Assembly: GCF_904849725.1 (NCBI RefSeq)
Contig: NC_058524.1
Span: forward strand, 25,947,001 to 26,011,000
Source: Hordeum vulgare subsp. vulgare
Lineage: Eukaryota > Streptophyta > Magnoliopsida > Poales > Poaceae
Length of the DNA: 64,000 nt
Direction: 5' to 3'
Part shown: one piece after another, positions 24,592-35,344 of the stretch
Numbering within the stretch: the stretch's first letter is position 1
Layout: each line of letters begins with the position of its first letter
Program-made: the position numbers and the translations under genes
Notes under the pieces: generated by a model
The model's database searches: none
What the model was told of the DNA's origin: nothing
What the model saw: the letters and a program-made list of their open reading frames with translations, nothing else

Positions 24592-25560
24592 TCTGCAATG
24601 TGCGTGTATAGTCATCAGGCTTATGGTGTAAGTCATAAGGTCTGATAGGAAGATTAGCATGACGTACCTTTGGGAGGGGCGACAGTTTGCGCTTTGGGGT
24701 GCTCTGTGGCTTAGAAATCGTCGGCGGAGCGTTCTTGGTGGCATGCTCCCGCTTAGTATCCGGAGCGAGCGGCGGCAGAGACGGACGACCCAAGTCCGGC
24801 GGCGGTGATCGAGATGGACTCGTGTTGTGCTGGCAATGTGCGTGTATAGTCATCAGGCTTATGGTGTAAGTCATACTGTGATGGAAGGGGGTGTGATCAT
24901 AAGGTATGATAGGAAGATTAGCATGACTTACCTTTGGGAGGGGCGACCGTTTGCGCTTTGGGGGTGCTCTGTGGCTTAGGAATCGTCGGCGGAGCGTTCT
25001 TGGTGGCACGCTCCCGTTTTGTTTCCGTGGCAGGCTCAGGCTTTGTATCTGGAGTGGGCGGCGGCGGAGCGTTCTTGGTGGCACGCTCCCGCTTTGTATC
25101 CGTGGCAGGCTCAGGCCTTGTATCTGGAGCGGGCGGCAGCGGAGCGTTCTTGGTGGCACGCTCTCGCTTTGTATTCGTGGCAGGCTCAGGCTGCGTATCC
25201 GGAGCGGGCGGCGGCGGAGCGTTCTTGGTGGCACGCTCCTGCTTTGTATCCGTGGCAGGCTCAGGCTGCGTATCCGGAGCGGGCGGCGGCGGAGCGTTCT
25301 TGGTGGCACGCTCCCGCTTTGTATCCGTGGCAGGCTCAGGCTTTGTATCCGGAGCGGGCAGCGGCGGAGCGTTCTTGGTGGCACGCTCCCGCTTTGTATC
25401 CGTGGCAGGCTCAGGCTTTGTATCCAGAGCGGGCGGTGGCGGATCGTTCTTGGTGGCACGCTCCCGCTTTGTATCCGTGGCAGGCTCAGGCTTTGTATCC
25501 GGAGCGGGCGGCGGCGGAGATAGAGATGGACTCGTGTTGTGCTGGCCGACGTCATGTGGA
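24592..25560 (-). repeat. Partial duplication of the repeat/splice region in the CACTA second gene
   Basis: The block 24592-24835 repeats the outline of 24836-25560: the same GCAATGTGCGTGTATAGTC motif, the splice donor region (AAAG|GTACGT at 24668 and AAAG|GTAAGT at 24932), one repeat unit, then GATGGACTCGTGTTGTGCTGG. The left copy has only one proline-rich unit and the right one seven. This gives two alternative donors for the following acceptor at 24592. Confidence 0.8.
24990..25520 (-). repeat. 75-bp tandem repeat coding a 25-residue proline-rich unit, seven copies
   Basis: The motif GTTCTTGGTG recurs at 24996, 25071, 25146, 25221, 25296, 25371 and 25446, exactly 75 bp apart. On the minus strand each unit encodes APDTKPEPATDT followed by KRERATKNAPPP or a near variant, without stops, inside exon 24932-27068. 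It makes a charged, disordered linker between the central domain and the protease. The long plus-strand frames across it are shadows of the repeat. Confidence 0.95.
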
Positions 25561-27494
25561 GGGCTTGGAGGTAATGGAGGTGTAGGTGACCTGCAACGAC
25601 TCGGAGGCGGTGTTGTCCTTGGGGCTGAGCCTGGAAGCTTGATGTAGTTCTTGTCCCATAGGATGACTCCACCGAGTACTTCTCCGAGTGTACTCTCATC
25701 TTCGGGTCCAGCTATGTCGAGCTCCATATCACTAAACCCCGTCATGATTTCATCCACCCCGACTTTAGCAAAGCCAGCTGGAATCTCACGGCCATGCCAG
25801 CGTGCATCAGGGCCAGAAGGTAAAGCTTGTCCAACAGCCACCTTCATGGATATGTTCTTGAATTTCTGATGGAGTTCACATGATGTTGACTCCTTGATTC
25901 CATCCACGGGGTAGCCGGGACCGTCCAGTATTATTCTTCGTTCATCGCCGGGCGGGGCCTCAGATTCAGCCACGCTGCTTTTCCGCTTAGATGGGGCGCC
26001 GGTAATATCAAGTGCAGGATCTTCCTCGCGCGGTACTCCTCTAAGCTCATCAATCTGCTTCTGTTGCTCGTTAATCCTGGCAAGCAACTGGTTGAACTTG
26101 TCATTCTCCTCATCCTGCTGCCACTTCTTTGCTCTCTCTCGGCTTCTGTAAGTGTCTTGGTCTCTGGCAAACCCAAGCCACCACGGGTAAGATGGACCGA
26201 AGCCTCGCATTCGTCCTCCATGTTCGTCATTGCCGAGGACCAATGTGAGCAAATCTTTATCTCTATCTGCAGTGAACTTTCTTTGTCCCTCCTTAATTTC
26301 TTTCACTATCCTTTTCCAATTCTCCCTGGGTATCCTAAGATTGTCATTGCAGATGAGGTCCCCTGTTTTTTCGTCGTACGACCCACCATGCGCAAGGAAC
26401 CAATTTCTTGCTCTCAATTCCCACTCATCACGGAGTGGTTCAGGTACGATGCCTTTATCTATCAGATCTTGCTCTTTCTTTTCCCACTTTGGGATGGCAG
26501 TCTCATAGCCCCCTGGCCCGAGCTTGTGGTGATATTTCTTCTTATCTGCATTTATCTTGTTCTTTTCTGATAATGCCTGGGCATCTTCTGACTCCTTGTA
26601 CTCTTGAAATTCCTTCCAGTGATTCGCCTGCTTGGCTAGATACCCGTCGAATACTGTCACTTTCTTGGTCTCCAGATAGTTTTTCCATAGCTTCTTGTTC
26701 CAGCTACGGAACGGTTCGGCCATCTTCTTTAGAGTCCACTGCTTGTATTTGGCCCTCAGTTTGTCTGCGGCGTCTTCATTCTCACATTCTGGCAGGTTGA
26801 AATGTGACATGAGATCATTCCAAAGATGATCTTTGTACCTTTCGTCTACATAGTCACTATCGGCTGCCCCTTTGCGCTTGTTCCACTCCCGAACGCTGAT
26901 CGGGACGTGAATCCTAACGAGAACTCCGCATTGCTTCTTGAATGTGTCAGCATCATTCTTAGGAAGCTTGGGTTCGCCCGTAGGCATTATCACCAAAAAG
27001 GTGTAATGCGTCCGTGCATCCAACTTTCTAGTCGGGCCTCGTTTCATAGATCTGCTCGATGTGGAGGCCTAAGAGGGAGAAACATTCATCAAATGAATGT
27101 ATATGTATACAATATAGAGCTATCTCCAATATTTTTCACATATTACAAGTGATTGTCGAACTTCATATGTATACCTCGCCGGACTTTATTTTTTCTTCAC
27201 CGGCTTCTCTATCAGTGGAGCTATCATCACCTTCTCCGTCATTGGACCTATCTCCTGCCCCATCGGCTTCATCTTCATGTCGCTCGACCTCCATTCCATA
27301 TCCGGAGTCGTTTAGATATGACGTCGGAGATTCGGCTGGTTCAACGTCGGGGCCGTCTTTGATTATATCTTCGAGAAGTTCTTCCTCTTCGAGGTTCCTG
27401 ATATGTGGATCCATAGTTCTGCAAAAAACGGACATTTGATTAACTAATAAACTAACAAACTATATAAGAGGGGTTGGAAACTTCGAAGGCTCAT

Positions 27495-27502
27495 TTTATA
27501 TA
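27495..27502 (-). promoter_or_regulatory. TATA box of the CACTA second gene
   Basis: TATATAAA on the minus strand, about 80 bases upstream of the ATG at 27414. A CCGGGACTAAAG-type motif (27508-27522) is just upstream of it. Confidence 0.6.
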
Positions 27503-27714
27503 GGAGGACCTTTAGTCCCGGGTCTTGGCTAGAACCTAAACTCTAAAATACCAGCCTGGCGGAGCCCAGTCCCGGACACTTAAGCATATACAATAGCAAA
27601 ATTAAACTAGTTCTATTAATTTTCTTGCTAAAAATAAACTATTAACACTTAAGCATATACAATAGAAAAATTAAACTATTAACACTTAAGCATATACAAT
27701 AGCAAAATTATATT

Positions 27715-28140
27715 TCTACTTCTACTTCTCCTATTCTTCTACTTCTACTTCTCCTATTCTTCTACTTCTACTTCTACTTCTCCTATTCTTCTACTACTTC
27801 GTCTCCTCTCCTCTTCTTCTATTTTTCCTCTTCTTCTCCTCTCCTCCTCTTCTTATTGTCCTTTTTCTTCTTTTCTTCTCCTCCTTTTCTTATTCTCCTT
27901 TTTCTTCCTTTCTTCTCCTTTTTCTTTCTTTCTTCCCTTTTTCTTCCTTTCTTCTCCTTTTTCTTCCTTTCTTCTCCTTTTTCTTCATTTCTTTTCCTTT
28001 TTCTTCCTTTCTTCTCCTTTTTCTTCCTTTCTTCTCCTTTTTCTTCCTTTCTTCTCCTTTCTCTTCCTTTCTTCTCCTTTTTCTTCTCCTTTTTCTTCCT
28101 TTCTTCTCCTTTTTCTTCCTTTCTTCTCCTTTTTCTTCTT
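27715..28140. repeat. Long homopyrimidine tract with ~20-bp minisatellite
   Basis: Over 400 bases of nearly pure C/T on the plus strand. It begins with (TTCTACTTCTCCTA)-like units and passes into repeats of TTCTTCTCCTTTTTCTTCCT. It lies upstream of the second gene's promoter. Frames rich in Phe/Ser or Lys/Glu across it are not genes. Mirror-symmetric purine/pyrimidine tracts can form triplex DNA. Confidence 0.9.
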
Positions 28141-28189
28141 TGCTTGTGCTGGCTGGAGTGTTGGGGAGGAGGGGGCGTGGGGCTTACCG

Positions 28190-28400
28190 GCCAGGGGTGT
28201 CGACGGCGCGCGGCGAGGAGGACGGCGGCGCGCGGCGAGGAGGACGGCGACGCGCGGCAAGGAGGGCGGCGTGCGGCGAGGAGGACGGTGGCGGCGAGCA
28301 GGACGACAGCGACGGCGAGGAGGACGACAGGCGGCGGCGAGCAGGACGGCGGGCAGCCTGACGGCGTCGTCGAGTTCGTCGCTTGCCGCGCCGGGCAGGA
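28190..28400. repeat. GC-rich GGCGAGGAGGACGGCG repeat block
   Basis: Irregular copies of GGCGAGGAGGACGGCG adjoin the pyrimidine tract. Open frames on both strands here (28140-28452 and the reverse) are low-complexity Arg/Ala/Gly text that I do not support as genes. Confidence 0.7.
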
Positions 28401-28469
28401 GAACGAGAGGAAGAGAAGAGAAAATGGACGATTTGGGTTCGAAATTTTCTAACTCCCGCTTATAGAGGT

Positions 28470-28745
28470 GGATCTTTAGTCCCGGTTCGAGGCTCGATCC
28501 GGGACTAAAGACCCCTTTAGTCCCGGGTGGCGCCATGACCCGGGACTAAAGACCCTTTTTCGGGCAGACTAGAAGGCGGGAAACAGGGGCCTTTAGTCCC
28601 CGGGCGTGGCTCCAACCGGGACTAAAGGGAGTCTTTACTCCCGGGTGGCGCCACGACCCGGGACTAAAGGCCCTTTTTCGGCGGACAAGAAGGCGGGAAC
28701 CAGGGGCCTTTAGTCCCGGGGCGTGGCAAGAACCGGGACTAAGGT
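28470..28745. repeat. Internal cluster of CACTA terminal-type motifs
   Basis: Several inverted pairs of TTTAGTCCCGG and CCGGGACTAAAG occur here, far from either end of D, for example at about 28477-28508 and 28706-28740. They end just before the TATA box at 28752. Either they are a promoter-regulatory cluster or a relic of another CACTA end; no CACTA terminus is visible at its edges. Confidence 0.85.
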
Positions 28746-28751
28746 TTTGCC

Positions 28752-28759
28752 TATATAAA
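28752..28759 (+). promoter_or_regulatory. TATA box for the small plus-strand CACTA gene
   Basis: TATATAAA follows the internal motif cluster and faces the small ORF region at 28940-29562. Confidence 0.5.
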
Positions 28760-29230
28760 CCCTCGCCCCTGCCCGCCATATCCCCTGTTTTTTTGTTGTT
28801 GAAGTGTGACCATGCCATGCTCTTGCCACTCTAGTTCATGCACATGACGTGTTCGATGAAATGCCCGAGCCACTCTACTTAACCTTTCTCCTCTCCAAAC
28901 TCGACCTCCAAGCTTCATTTTCCTTAATATTTGTCTAGGTTTGGCCGTGCACACTAACTGCGAGCACCACCGTGGTGAGCCTCTTGTTCTTATCTTCTTT
29001 TTAAAATCAAAAAAATCTTACTTGTATGATTTAGATACATACTTGTATAAATTACTCACTTTCATTATTTTTTGTTATTATATAGTGCGGTGGTTTTGGT
29101 ATCCGCCTCCGTCGGCCCTCGTCCTGTCTATGATTCGGATGTGGTATATATTATCTTTTATAACTATTTGTTTTATTTAGTGTTTATGACAACTAAGACG
29201 ACCAATGTGACATATATTTTTTTAATCTAG

Positions 29231-29562
29231 GAGGTATGTGAACCGGAAATTCCAACCCACATAAAAATTCTTGTCGAGAAGTTAAATTTGGTTGAAAAAA
29301 AAACAAATATTTGAAGAAAAAATTGAAAATAATTGGGGATAAGAATATGGAACTGGAGTTGCATGTCGCCGATGTCATCGAGGATCATAAGATGAAGATC
29401 GATGCGATGCGGTTGAAGATGGATGCAATGCGCTTGAAGATTAGGAATATTAGAAAATATGTCATTGATAAAGAGGCTTGGTATCATTATGCTGTTGGGT
29501 CAATTGTTACCTTAGTTGCGAATTTGATCGCGTTTGTTGTTGCATTTAAATGTTTTACATAG
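29231..29562 (+). CDS. Small CACTA ORF: coiled coil plus C-terminal membrane segment (last exon)
   Basis: A splice-acceptor-like TTTTTTTAATCTAG ends at 29230. The clear frame has its first ATG at 29347. It encodes MELELHVADVIEDHKMKIDA, a heptad-like repeat (DAMRLK twice), then a hydrophobic segment GSIVTLVANLIAFVVAFKCF at the C-terminus, stop at 29560-29562. Frames upstream look coding too (EIPTHIKILVEKLN) but are out of phase across a run of nine A at 29295-29303. Similar small ORFs are familiar in wheat CACTA elements; their function is unknown to me. Upstream exons probably lie between 28800 and 29160. Confidence 0.5.
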
Positions 29563-29695
29563 TTGTATGTTGTTTTATGAGAGAACTTTATGTATTTATT
29601 TTTTGCAATAATAACATTTGATCACTACTGTTCTTTGGCTTTAATGTGATGATGAACTTGTATTAATTTGGTCATATGATCTGCAATGATTTGTT

Positions 29696-31366
29696 GAACT
29701 TATTTGAACTCCATACTTTTTGTGTGTTCAAAATGCACCATTCAAAGGCACACCACAAAATTTCAACAATTTCTGACTTCATTTGATATATTTCGTGCAT
29801 TTACTTATTTTTTTGAGCTAGTTGACCCTGAAATTGAAAAGCACTAGAAATGAACTCTGAAAATGTTGAAAGTTGGCATGCTATCATCATTTCACCCACA
29901 TAGCATGTGCTAAAGAGTTGAGAGGGCTACGACAAAAACTGGATGCACTTCGTGTACAAAACGGACAATCTCTCTCAAAGTATCAGGGTTTCGAACGAGA
30001 ACTCATCTCTTACAAAGGGATTTCATTTTTTTGAACTTATTTGAACTCCATACTTTTTGTGTGTTCAAAATGCACCATTCAAAGGCACACCACAAAATTT
30101 CAACAATTTCTGACTTCATTTGGTATATTTCGTGCATTTACTTTTTTTTTGAGCTAGTTGACCCTGAAATTGAAAAGCACTACAAATGAACTCTGAAAAT
30201 GTTGAAAGTTGGCATGCTATCATCATTTCACCCACATAGCATGTGTTAAAAAGTTGACAGGACTACGACAAAAACTGAATGCACTTCATGTACAAAACGG
30301 ACAATCTCTCTCGAAGTATCAGGGTTTCGAACGAGAACTCATCTCTTACAAAGGGATTTCATTTTTTTGAACTTATTTGAACTCCATACTTTTTGTGTAT
30401 TCAAAATGCACCATTCAAAGGCACACCACAAAATTTCAACAATTTCTCACTTCATTTGGTATATTTCGTGCATTTACTTATTTTTTTTTGAGCTAGTTGA
30501 CCCTGAAATTGAAAAGCACTACAAATGAACTCTAAAAATGTTGAAAGTTGGCATGGTATCATCATTTCACCCACATAGCATGTGTTAAAAAGTTGAAAGG
30601 GTTATGACAAAAACTGAATGCACTTCGTGTACAAAACGGACAATCTCTCTCGAAGTATCAGGGTTTCGAACGAGAACTCATCTCTTACAAAGGGATTTCA
30701 TTTGTTTTGAAATTATTTGAACTCCATACTTTTTGTGTATTCAAAATGCACCATTCAAAGGCACACCACAAAATTTCAACAATTTCTCACTTCATTTGGT
30801 ATATTTCGTGCATTTACTTATTTTTTTTAGGCTAGTTGAACCTGAAATTGAAAAGCACTACAAATGAACTCTGAAAATGTTGAAAGTTGGCATGCTATCA
30901 TCATTTCACCCACATAGCATGTGTTAAAAAGTTGAGAGGGCTACGACAAAAACTGAATGGACTTCGTATACAAAACGGACAATTTCTCTAGAAGTATCAG
31001 GGTTTCGAACGAGAACTCATCTCTTACAATGGGATTTCATTTTTTTGAACTTATTTGAACTCCATACTTTTTGTATGTTCAAAATGCACCATTCAAAGGC
31101 ACACCACAAAATTTTAACAATTTCTGACTTCATTTGATATATTTCGTGCATTTACTTATTTTTTTTGAGCTAGTTGACCCTGAAATTGAAAAGCACTACA
31201 AATGAACTCTGAAAATGTTGAAAGTTGGCATGCTATCATCATTTCACCCACATAGCATGTGTGAAAAAGTTGAGAGGGCTACGACAAAAACTGGATGCAC
31301 TCCGTGTACAAAACGGACAATCTCTCTCGAAGTATCAGGGTTTCGAACGAGAACTCATCTCTTACA
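29696..31366. repeat. 338-bp tandem array, five copies, inside CACTA D
   Basis: GAACTTATTTGAACTCCATA (with one variant) recurs at 29696, 30033, 30369, 30709 and 31047, spacings of 336 to 340 bp. Units are about 95% alike by eye and differ mainly in poly-T length. The array lies between the small plus-strand ORF and the 3' end of TNP2. It has no coding capacity. Confidence 0.95.
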
Positions 31367-31472
31367 TGGATACTATGAAAATGAAAAGTGTTTGAAATTT
31401 AGTACATTCGATACATGCATTACATAAAAGGTTTAATACATTATTACATTATTGCACCAATATTCCTATCTA

Positions 31473-34400
31473 TTATTTCTGTTTTCTTCTGGGTCGTAGC
31501 CATGGAGAATCTTCATCATTCAGTAGGATGCTTGGGTCAGTTTTCACTTTGAAGGGCGGAATTTCATGAAACTTATTATAATCTTCTGACATGTGTGTCT
31601 TGTCATCTACTCCCACGATGTTTATTTTCCCTGGAAGAACTATGTGGCATTTTGGCTCATCCGACGATATCTTCTTTTGCTGATTTCTTTTTCTCGTTAA
31701 TGTAGACATGTCCTTCGCATAGAAAACCTGAGCGACATCATTGGCTAGGACAAATGGTTCGTCCATGTACGCAAGATTGCTGCGATGCACTGTTGTCATG
31801 CCGTACTTTTGGTCTACAACTACCCCGCCTCCTGTCAGCTTCACCCATTTGCACCGAAATAAAGGGATCTTTAAAGTAGGTCCATAGTCAAGTTCCCATA
31901 TCTCCTCTATGTACCCGTAATATGTTTCCAAACAGTGCCCATTCTCGTCTGTTGCATCAAAGCGGACACCACTGTTTTGGTTGGTGCTCTTTTTATCTTG
32001 GGCAACCGTGTAAAATGTATTCCCATTTATCTCATACCCTTGGAAAGTACATATAGTCGAAGATGGTGGCCTGGCCAAACAGTACAACTCATCTTCAACG
32101 GTGTCGTCATTCATGAGATGTGTCTGCAACCAACTGCCGAAAGTCTTCTCGTGTTCCCCTTTAATCCAAGAGTCAACCTTCCCCGGGTTTTCGGAGCATA
32201 GAATATTCTTGTTTCTCACGATATACGGAGCCACCACGGTGGAATTGTGTAGAACTGTGTAGTGTGCTTGAGAGAAAGAATGCCCGTCCATACATACTTT
32301 TGCTTTCCTTCCTAGTGTGCCTTTTCCTGTCAGCCTACCCTCATACCGAGATTCAGGAACACCAATCGGCTTAAAGTCAGGAAGAAAGTCCACACAAAAC
32401 TCAATGACCTCCTCTGTTCCATAGCCCTTGGAGATGCTTCCTTCTGGCCTAGCACGGTTACGAACATATTTCTTTAAGACTCCCACGAACCTCTCGAAGG
32501 GGAACTTATTGTGTAGAAACACAGGACCGAGAATTATAATCTCTTCGACTAGGTGAACTAGGAGGTGTGTCATTATATTGAAGAAGGATGGCGGGAACAA
32601 CAACTCAAAGCTGACCAGACATTGGACCACATCAATCTCTAACCCTGATAGACTTTCTCGATCGATTACCTTCTGAGAAATTGCATTGAGGAATGCACAT
32701 ACCTTCACAATTGCCAGGCGAACATTTTCCGGTAGAATTCCCATCAATGCAACCGGAAGCAATTGCGTCATAAGCACGTGGTAGTCATGAGACTTTAGGT
32801 TTTGGAATATTTTGTCTTTCATATTTACGATTCCCTTTATATTCGATGAGAAGCCAGTCGGGACCTTGATACTGAACAGGACTTCAAAGAAGATTTCCTT
32901 CTCTTCCTTAGTAAGAGCGTAGCTGGCACGCCCTTGAAACTGCCCTGGATGCATGCCATCTCTTCCTTTATGACGTTCCTGGTCCTCCCGTGCTTCCAAT
33001 GTATCTTTTGACTTCCCATACAAGCCCAGGAAGCCTAGAATATTCACGCAGAGATTCTTCATCAGGTGCATCACGTCGATTGCCGAGCGGACCTCATGGA
33101 CTTCCCAGTAGGGTAGCTCCCAAAATATAGATTTCTTCTTCCACATGGGTACGCGCTTATCACGGCCGTTAGGAACAGGTTGGCTGCCAGGACCCTTTCC
33201 AAAGATTACTTTTAAATCTTTGACCATATCAAATACTTCAACACCAGTACGGATGACAGGCTTCCCCCGGGGTTCTGCCTTGCCATTGAAATGCTTGCCT
33301 TTTTTATTTAAGGGATGCTTGGGCGGAAGAAAACGACGATTGTACGGATACACGTTCTTCCTACAGTTATCGAGATATATACTTTCTGTCTGATCCAAAC
33401 AGTGCGTGCATGCATTGTATCCCTTGTTTGACTGTCCTGAAATGTTACTAAGAGCAGGCCAATCATTGGTGGTTACGAAAAGCAATGCTCGAAGGTCAAA
33501 TTCCTCTTGTTTGTGCTCGTCCCACACACGTAGACCTAGTTCGGCCCACAACTGTAAAAGTTCATCAACTAATGGCCTTAGGTACACATCAATATCGTTG
33601 CCGGGTTGCTTTGGACCTTGTATAAGCACTGGCATCATAATGAACTTCCGCTTCATGCACAACCAAGGAGCAAGGTTGTAGATACATAGAGTAATGGGCC
33701 AGGTGCTGTGACTGCAACTCTGCTCCCCAAAAGGATTCATGCCATCTGTACTCAGACCTAACCATAAGTTCCTTGCGTCAGCTGCAAATCTCGGGAACTC
33801 TCTCTCGATTTTTCTCCACTGCCGACCATCAGCGGTGTGCCTCAACTTATCGTCTTTCATACGATCTTCCATGTGCCATCGCAACAACTTCGCATGATCT
33901 TTATTTCTGAACAGACGTTTCAACCGTGGTATTATAGGAGCATACCACATCACCTTGGAAGGAACCCTCTTCCTGGGTGGCTCGCCCTCAATATCACTAG
34001 GGTCATCTTTTCTGATCTTATACCGCAATGCAGTGCATACCGGGCATTTATCCATATTCTCGTACTTCTCACCGCGGTAGAGGATGCAGTCATTAGGGCA
34101 TGCATGTATCTTCTGCACGTCTAATCCTAGAGGAAAGACAAGCTTCTTTGCTTCGTACGTGCTGGCGGGTAATTCGTCCTTTCTTGGAAGAATCTTCTTC
34201 ATCACTACCAGCAACTTTTCGAATGACGAGTCAGTCACACCGGTCTCTGCCTTCCACTTCAACAATTCCAATGTGCTACCCAGCTTCTTCTAGCCATCTT
34301 CACAAGTTGGGTACAACAATTTGTTGTGGTCCTGTAACATCTGCTCGAACTGCAACCTCTCCTTTTCTGTGTCGCAACCTCGCCGTGCATCAGAAATGAC

Positions 34401-34790
34401 CCGGTCAAGATCATCAGCGGGCTCATCTGGTTCCCGTTCTTCATCCTGATCTTCTTCTTCATTGTCTTCCATTGAGGTATCAGCATACTCAGGGAACATA
34501 GATCGGTAGTTGTCATCATCATTCTCTTCTTCTTCATCGTCGTCTTCCATCATAACCCCTCTTTCTCCGTGCTTGGTCCAAACATTATAGCTTGACATAA
34601 AACCGGACCGAAGCAGGTGGCTCTGAATGACTCTTGAGGAAGTGTAATCCTTCTCATTCCGACATTCAACACATGGACAAAACATATAGCCACCACCATG
34701 CTTGTTCGCATCGGCTGCATCTCGAAAAGAATGCACGCCTTCTCTGTAAGCGGTTGTGTGTCGATCACCGTACATCCATGGATGGCTCAT
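31473..34790 (-). pseudogene. TNP2-type CACTA transposase with one in-frame stop
   Basis: The frame starts at ATG 34790 (MSHPWMYGDRHT), just after an acceptor-like CAG, and runs about 1105 codons to 31473, broken only by TAG at 34290-34292. Domains: transposase-associated zinc-like domain (residues ~1-75, FCPCVECRN), acidic linker (~80-135), tnp2 core (~235-480, with STDGMNPFG), IDVMHLMKN (~575), DUF4218-like (~675-815), DUF4216-like (~945-1025). It would bind and cut the CACTA ends. The conserved Asp residues in STDGMNPF and IDVMH are present. The 932-residue part after the stop is open throughout, so the lesion looks recent. It is the upstream gene of the two-gene set. Confidence 0.9.
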
Positions 34791-35087
34791 CTGCGTTATA
34801 CGACAGTATATCAAATACAATCACGATCCTAAAAATTAGTACCGCACGGTCTAAACGAGGAAATATAGTTGCTAACCTTTTAGAATAAGTAGAAATAAAG
34901 AGGAAGAGGTTTAAGCGTGGCTCGGGAATCTCATATCGTAGTTGTGTTCGGTGAACTGAAGCGACATCGCTCTAACACACATTTCAACAAACACCTCTAG
35001 TGCATCAAAAAAAGTGGAGAGCAAGCACCCACCCACAATCCTCCATCCAAGAAAAATGCAATGAAGAGGGGAGAGGGGGGGCTGTGC

Positions 35088-35095
35088 TATATATA
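35088..35095 (-). promoter_or_regulatory. TATA box of the TNP2 gene
   Basis: TATATATA lies between the right subterminal repeats and the transposase ORF, about 300 bases upstream of its ATG. An untranslated first exon and an intron ending just before 34790 are likely. Confidence 0.6.
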
Positions 35096-35096
35096 G

Positions 35097-35344
35097 GCAG
35101 AGGACTTTAGTCCCGGTTTGAGAGGCAAACCGAGACTAAAGGTGGTGCACATGCGGGCTGCCCACCGCGTAGCCCTTTAGTCCCGGTTTGGGACACGAAC
35201 CGGGACTAAAGGCTCCTTACGGGCCGGGACTAAAGCCTCGAGGGAGGATATGAGAATTGGGGCGACGTGGCCGGGCCTTTAGTCCCGGCCCAGAGGCAGG
35301 CCGGGACTAAATGGTCCCAGCCAAAGGCCCGTTTTCTACTAGTG
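35097..35344. repeat. Right terminal and subterminal repeats of CACTA D
   Basis: It holds paired TTTAGTCCCGG / CCGGGACTAAAG motifs (about 35106-35142, 35174-35212, 35277-35310) and ends CTACTAGTG, the reverse complement of the CACTAGTAG terminus. TGG follows. Confidence 0.9.

Larger units (their letters stand above)
23073..27414 (-). pseudogene. CACTA second gene (TNPA-position) with C-terminal Ulp1-like protease; damaged
   Basis: My exon model, minus strand: 27175-27414, 24932-27068, about 24523-24592, about 24108-24500, 23844-24017, 23651-23761, 23482-23551, 23294-23389, 23073-23204. Introns of the 5' exons and of the last five exons have GT...AG ends and keep phase. The product has an acidic N-terminus (MDPHIRNLEEEELLEDI), a central lysine/tryptophan-rich domain typical of plant CACTA second ORFs, a proline-rich repeat, then a C48 cysteine-protease domain. 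Breaks: the donor after 24108 reads AT instead of GT, and the frame appears shifted near 24390. Boundaries of the third and fourth exons are uncertain. It lies downstream of TNP2 in the same orientation, the usual CACTA order. Confidence 0.75.
22601..35344 (-). mobile_element. Element D: CACTA (En/Spm) DNA transposon
   Basis: The ends are CACTAGTGGGGACAGGGCC (22601) and, on the minus strand, CACTAGTAGAAAACGGGCC (35344). They are flanked by a perfect TGG target duplication (22598-22600, 35345-35347). Length is 12744 bp. Both ends carry inverted copies of the motif CCGGGACTAAAG. It encodes TNP2 transposase and a second protease-bearing gene on the minus strand plus a small plus-strand ORF. It splits B's gag. 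Family is probably one of the large Triticeae CACTA groups; I do not assign one. Confidence 0.95.

Noticed and set aside
24934..25647. Long plus-strand ORFs (190-237 residues) across the 75-bp repeats
   Set aside because: Antisense shadows of the tandem repeat in the CACTA second gene; a 75-bp unit keeps every frame open.
24542..25699. 385-residue minus-strand ORF overlapping the second gene
   Set aside because: It mostly runs through the repeat in the wrong frame; only splice-linked parts match the modelled gene.
27856..28536. ORFs of 183-198 residues over the pyrimidine tract and GC block
   Set aside because: Low-complexity Phe/Ser, Lys/Glu and Arg/Ala text from simple repeats on both strands.
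28478..28745. Edge of a second CACTA element nested in D
   Set aside because: No CACTA terminus or TGG-like duplication is visible around the cluster, so a regulatory cluster is the simpler reading.
29696..31366. CRISPR-like array
   Set aside because: Units are about 338 bp and contiguous without unique spacers, in a plant transposon.
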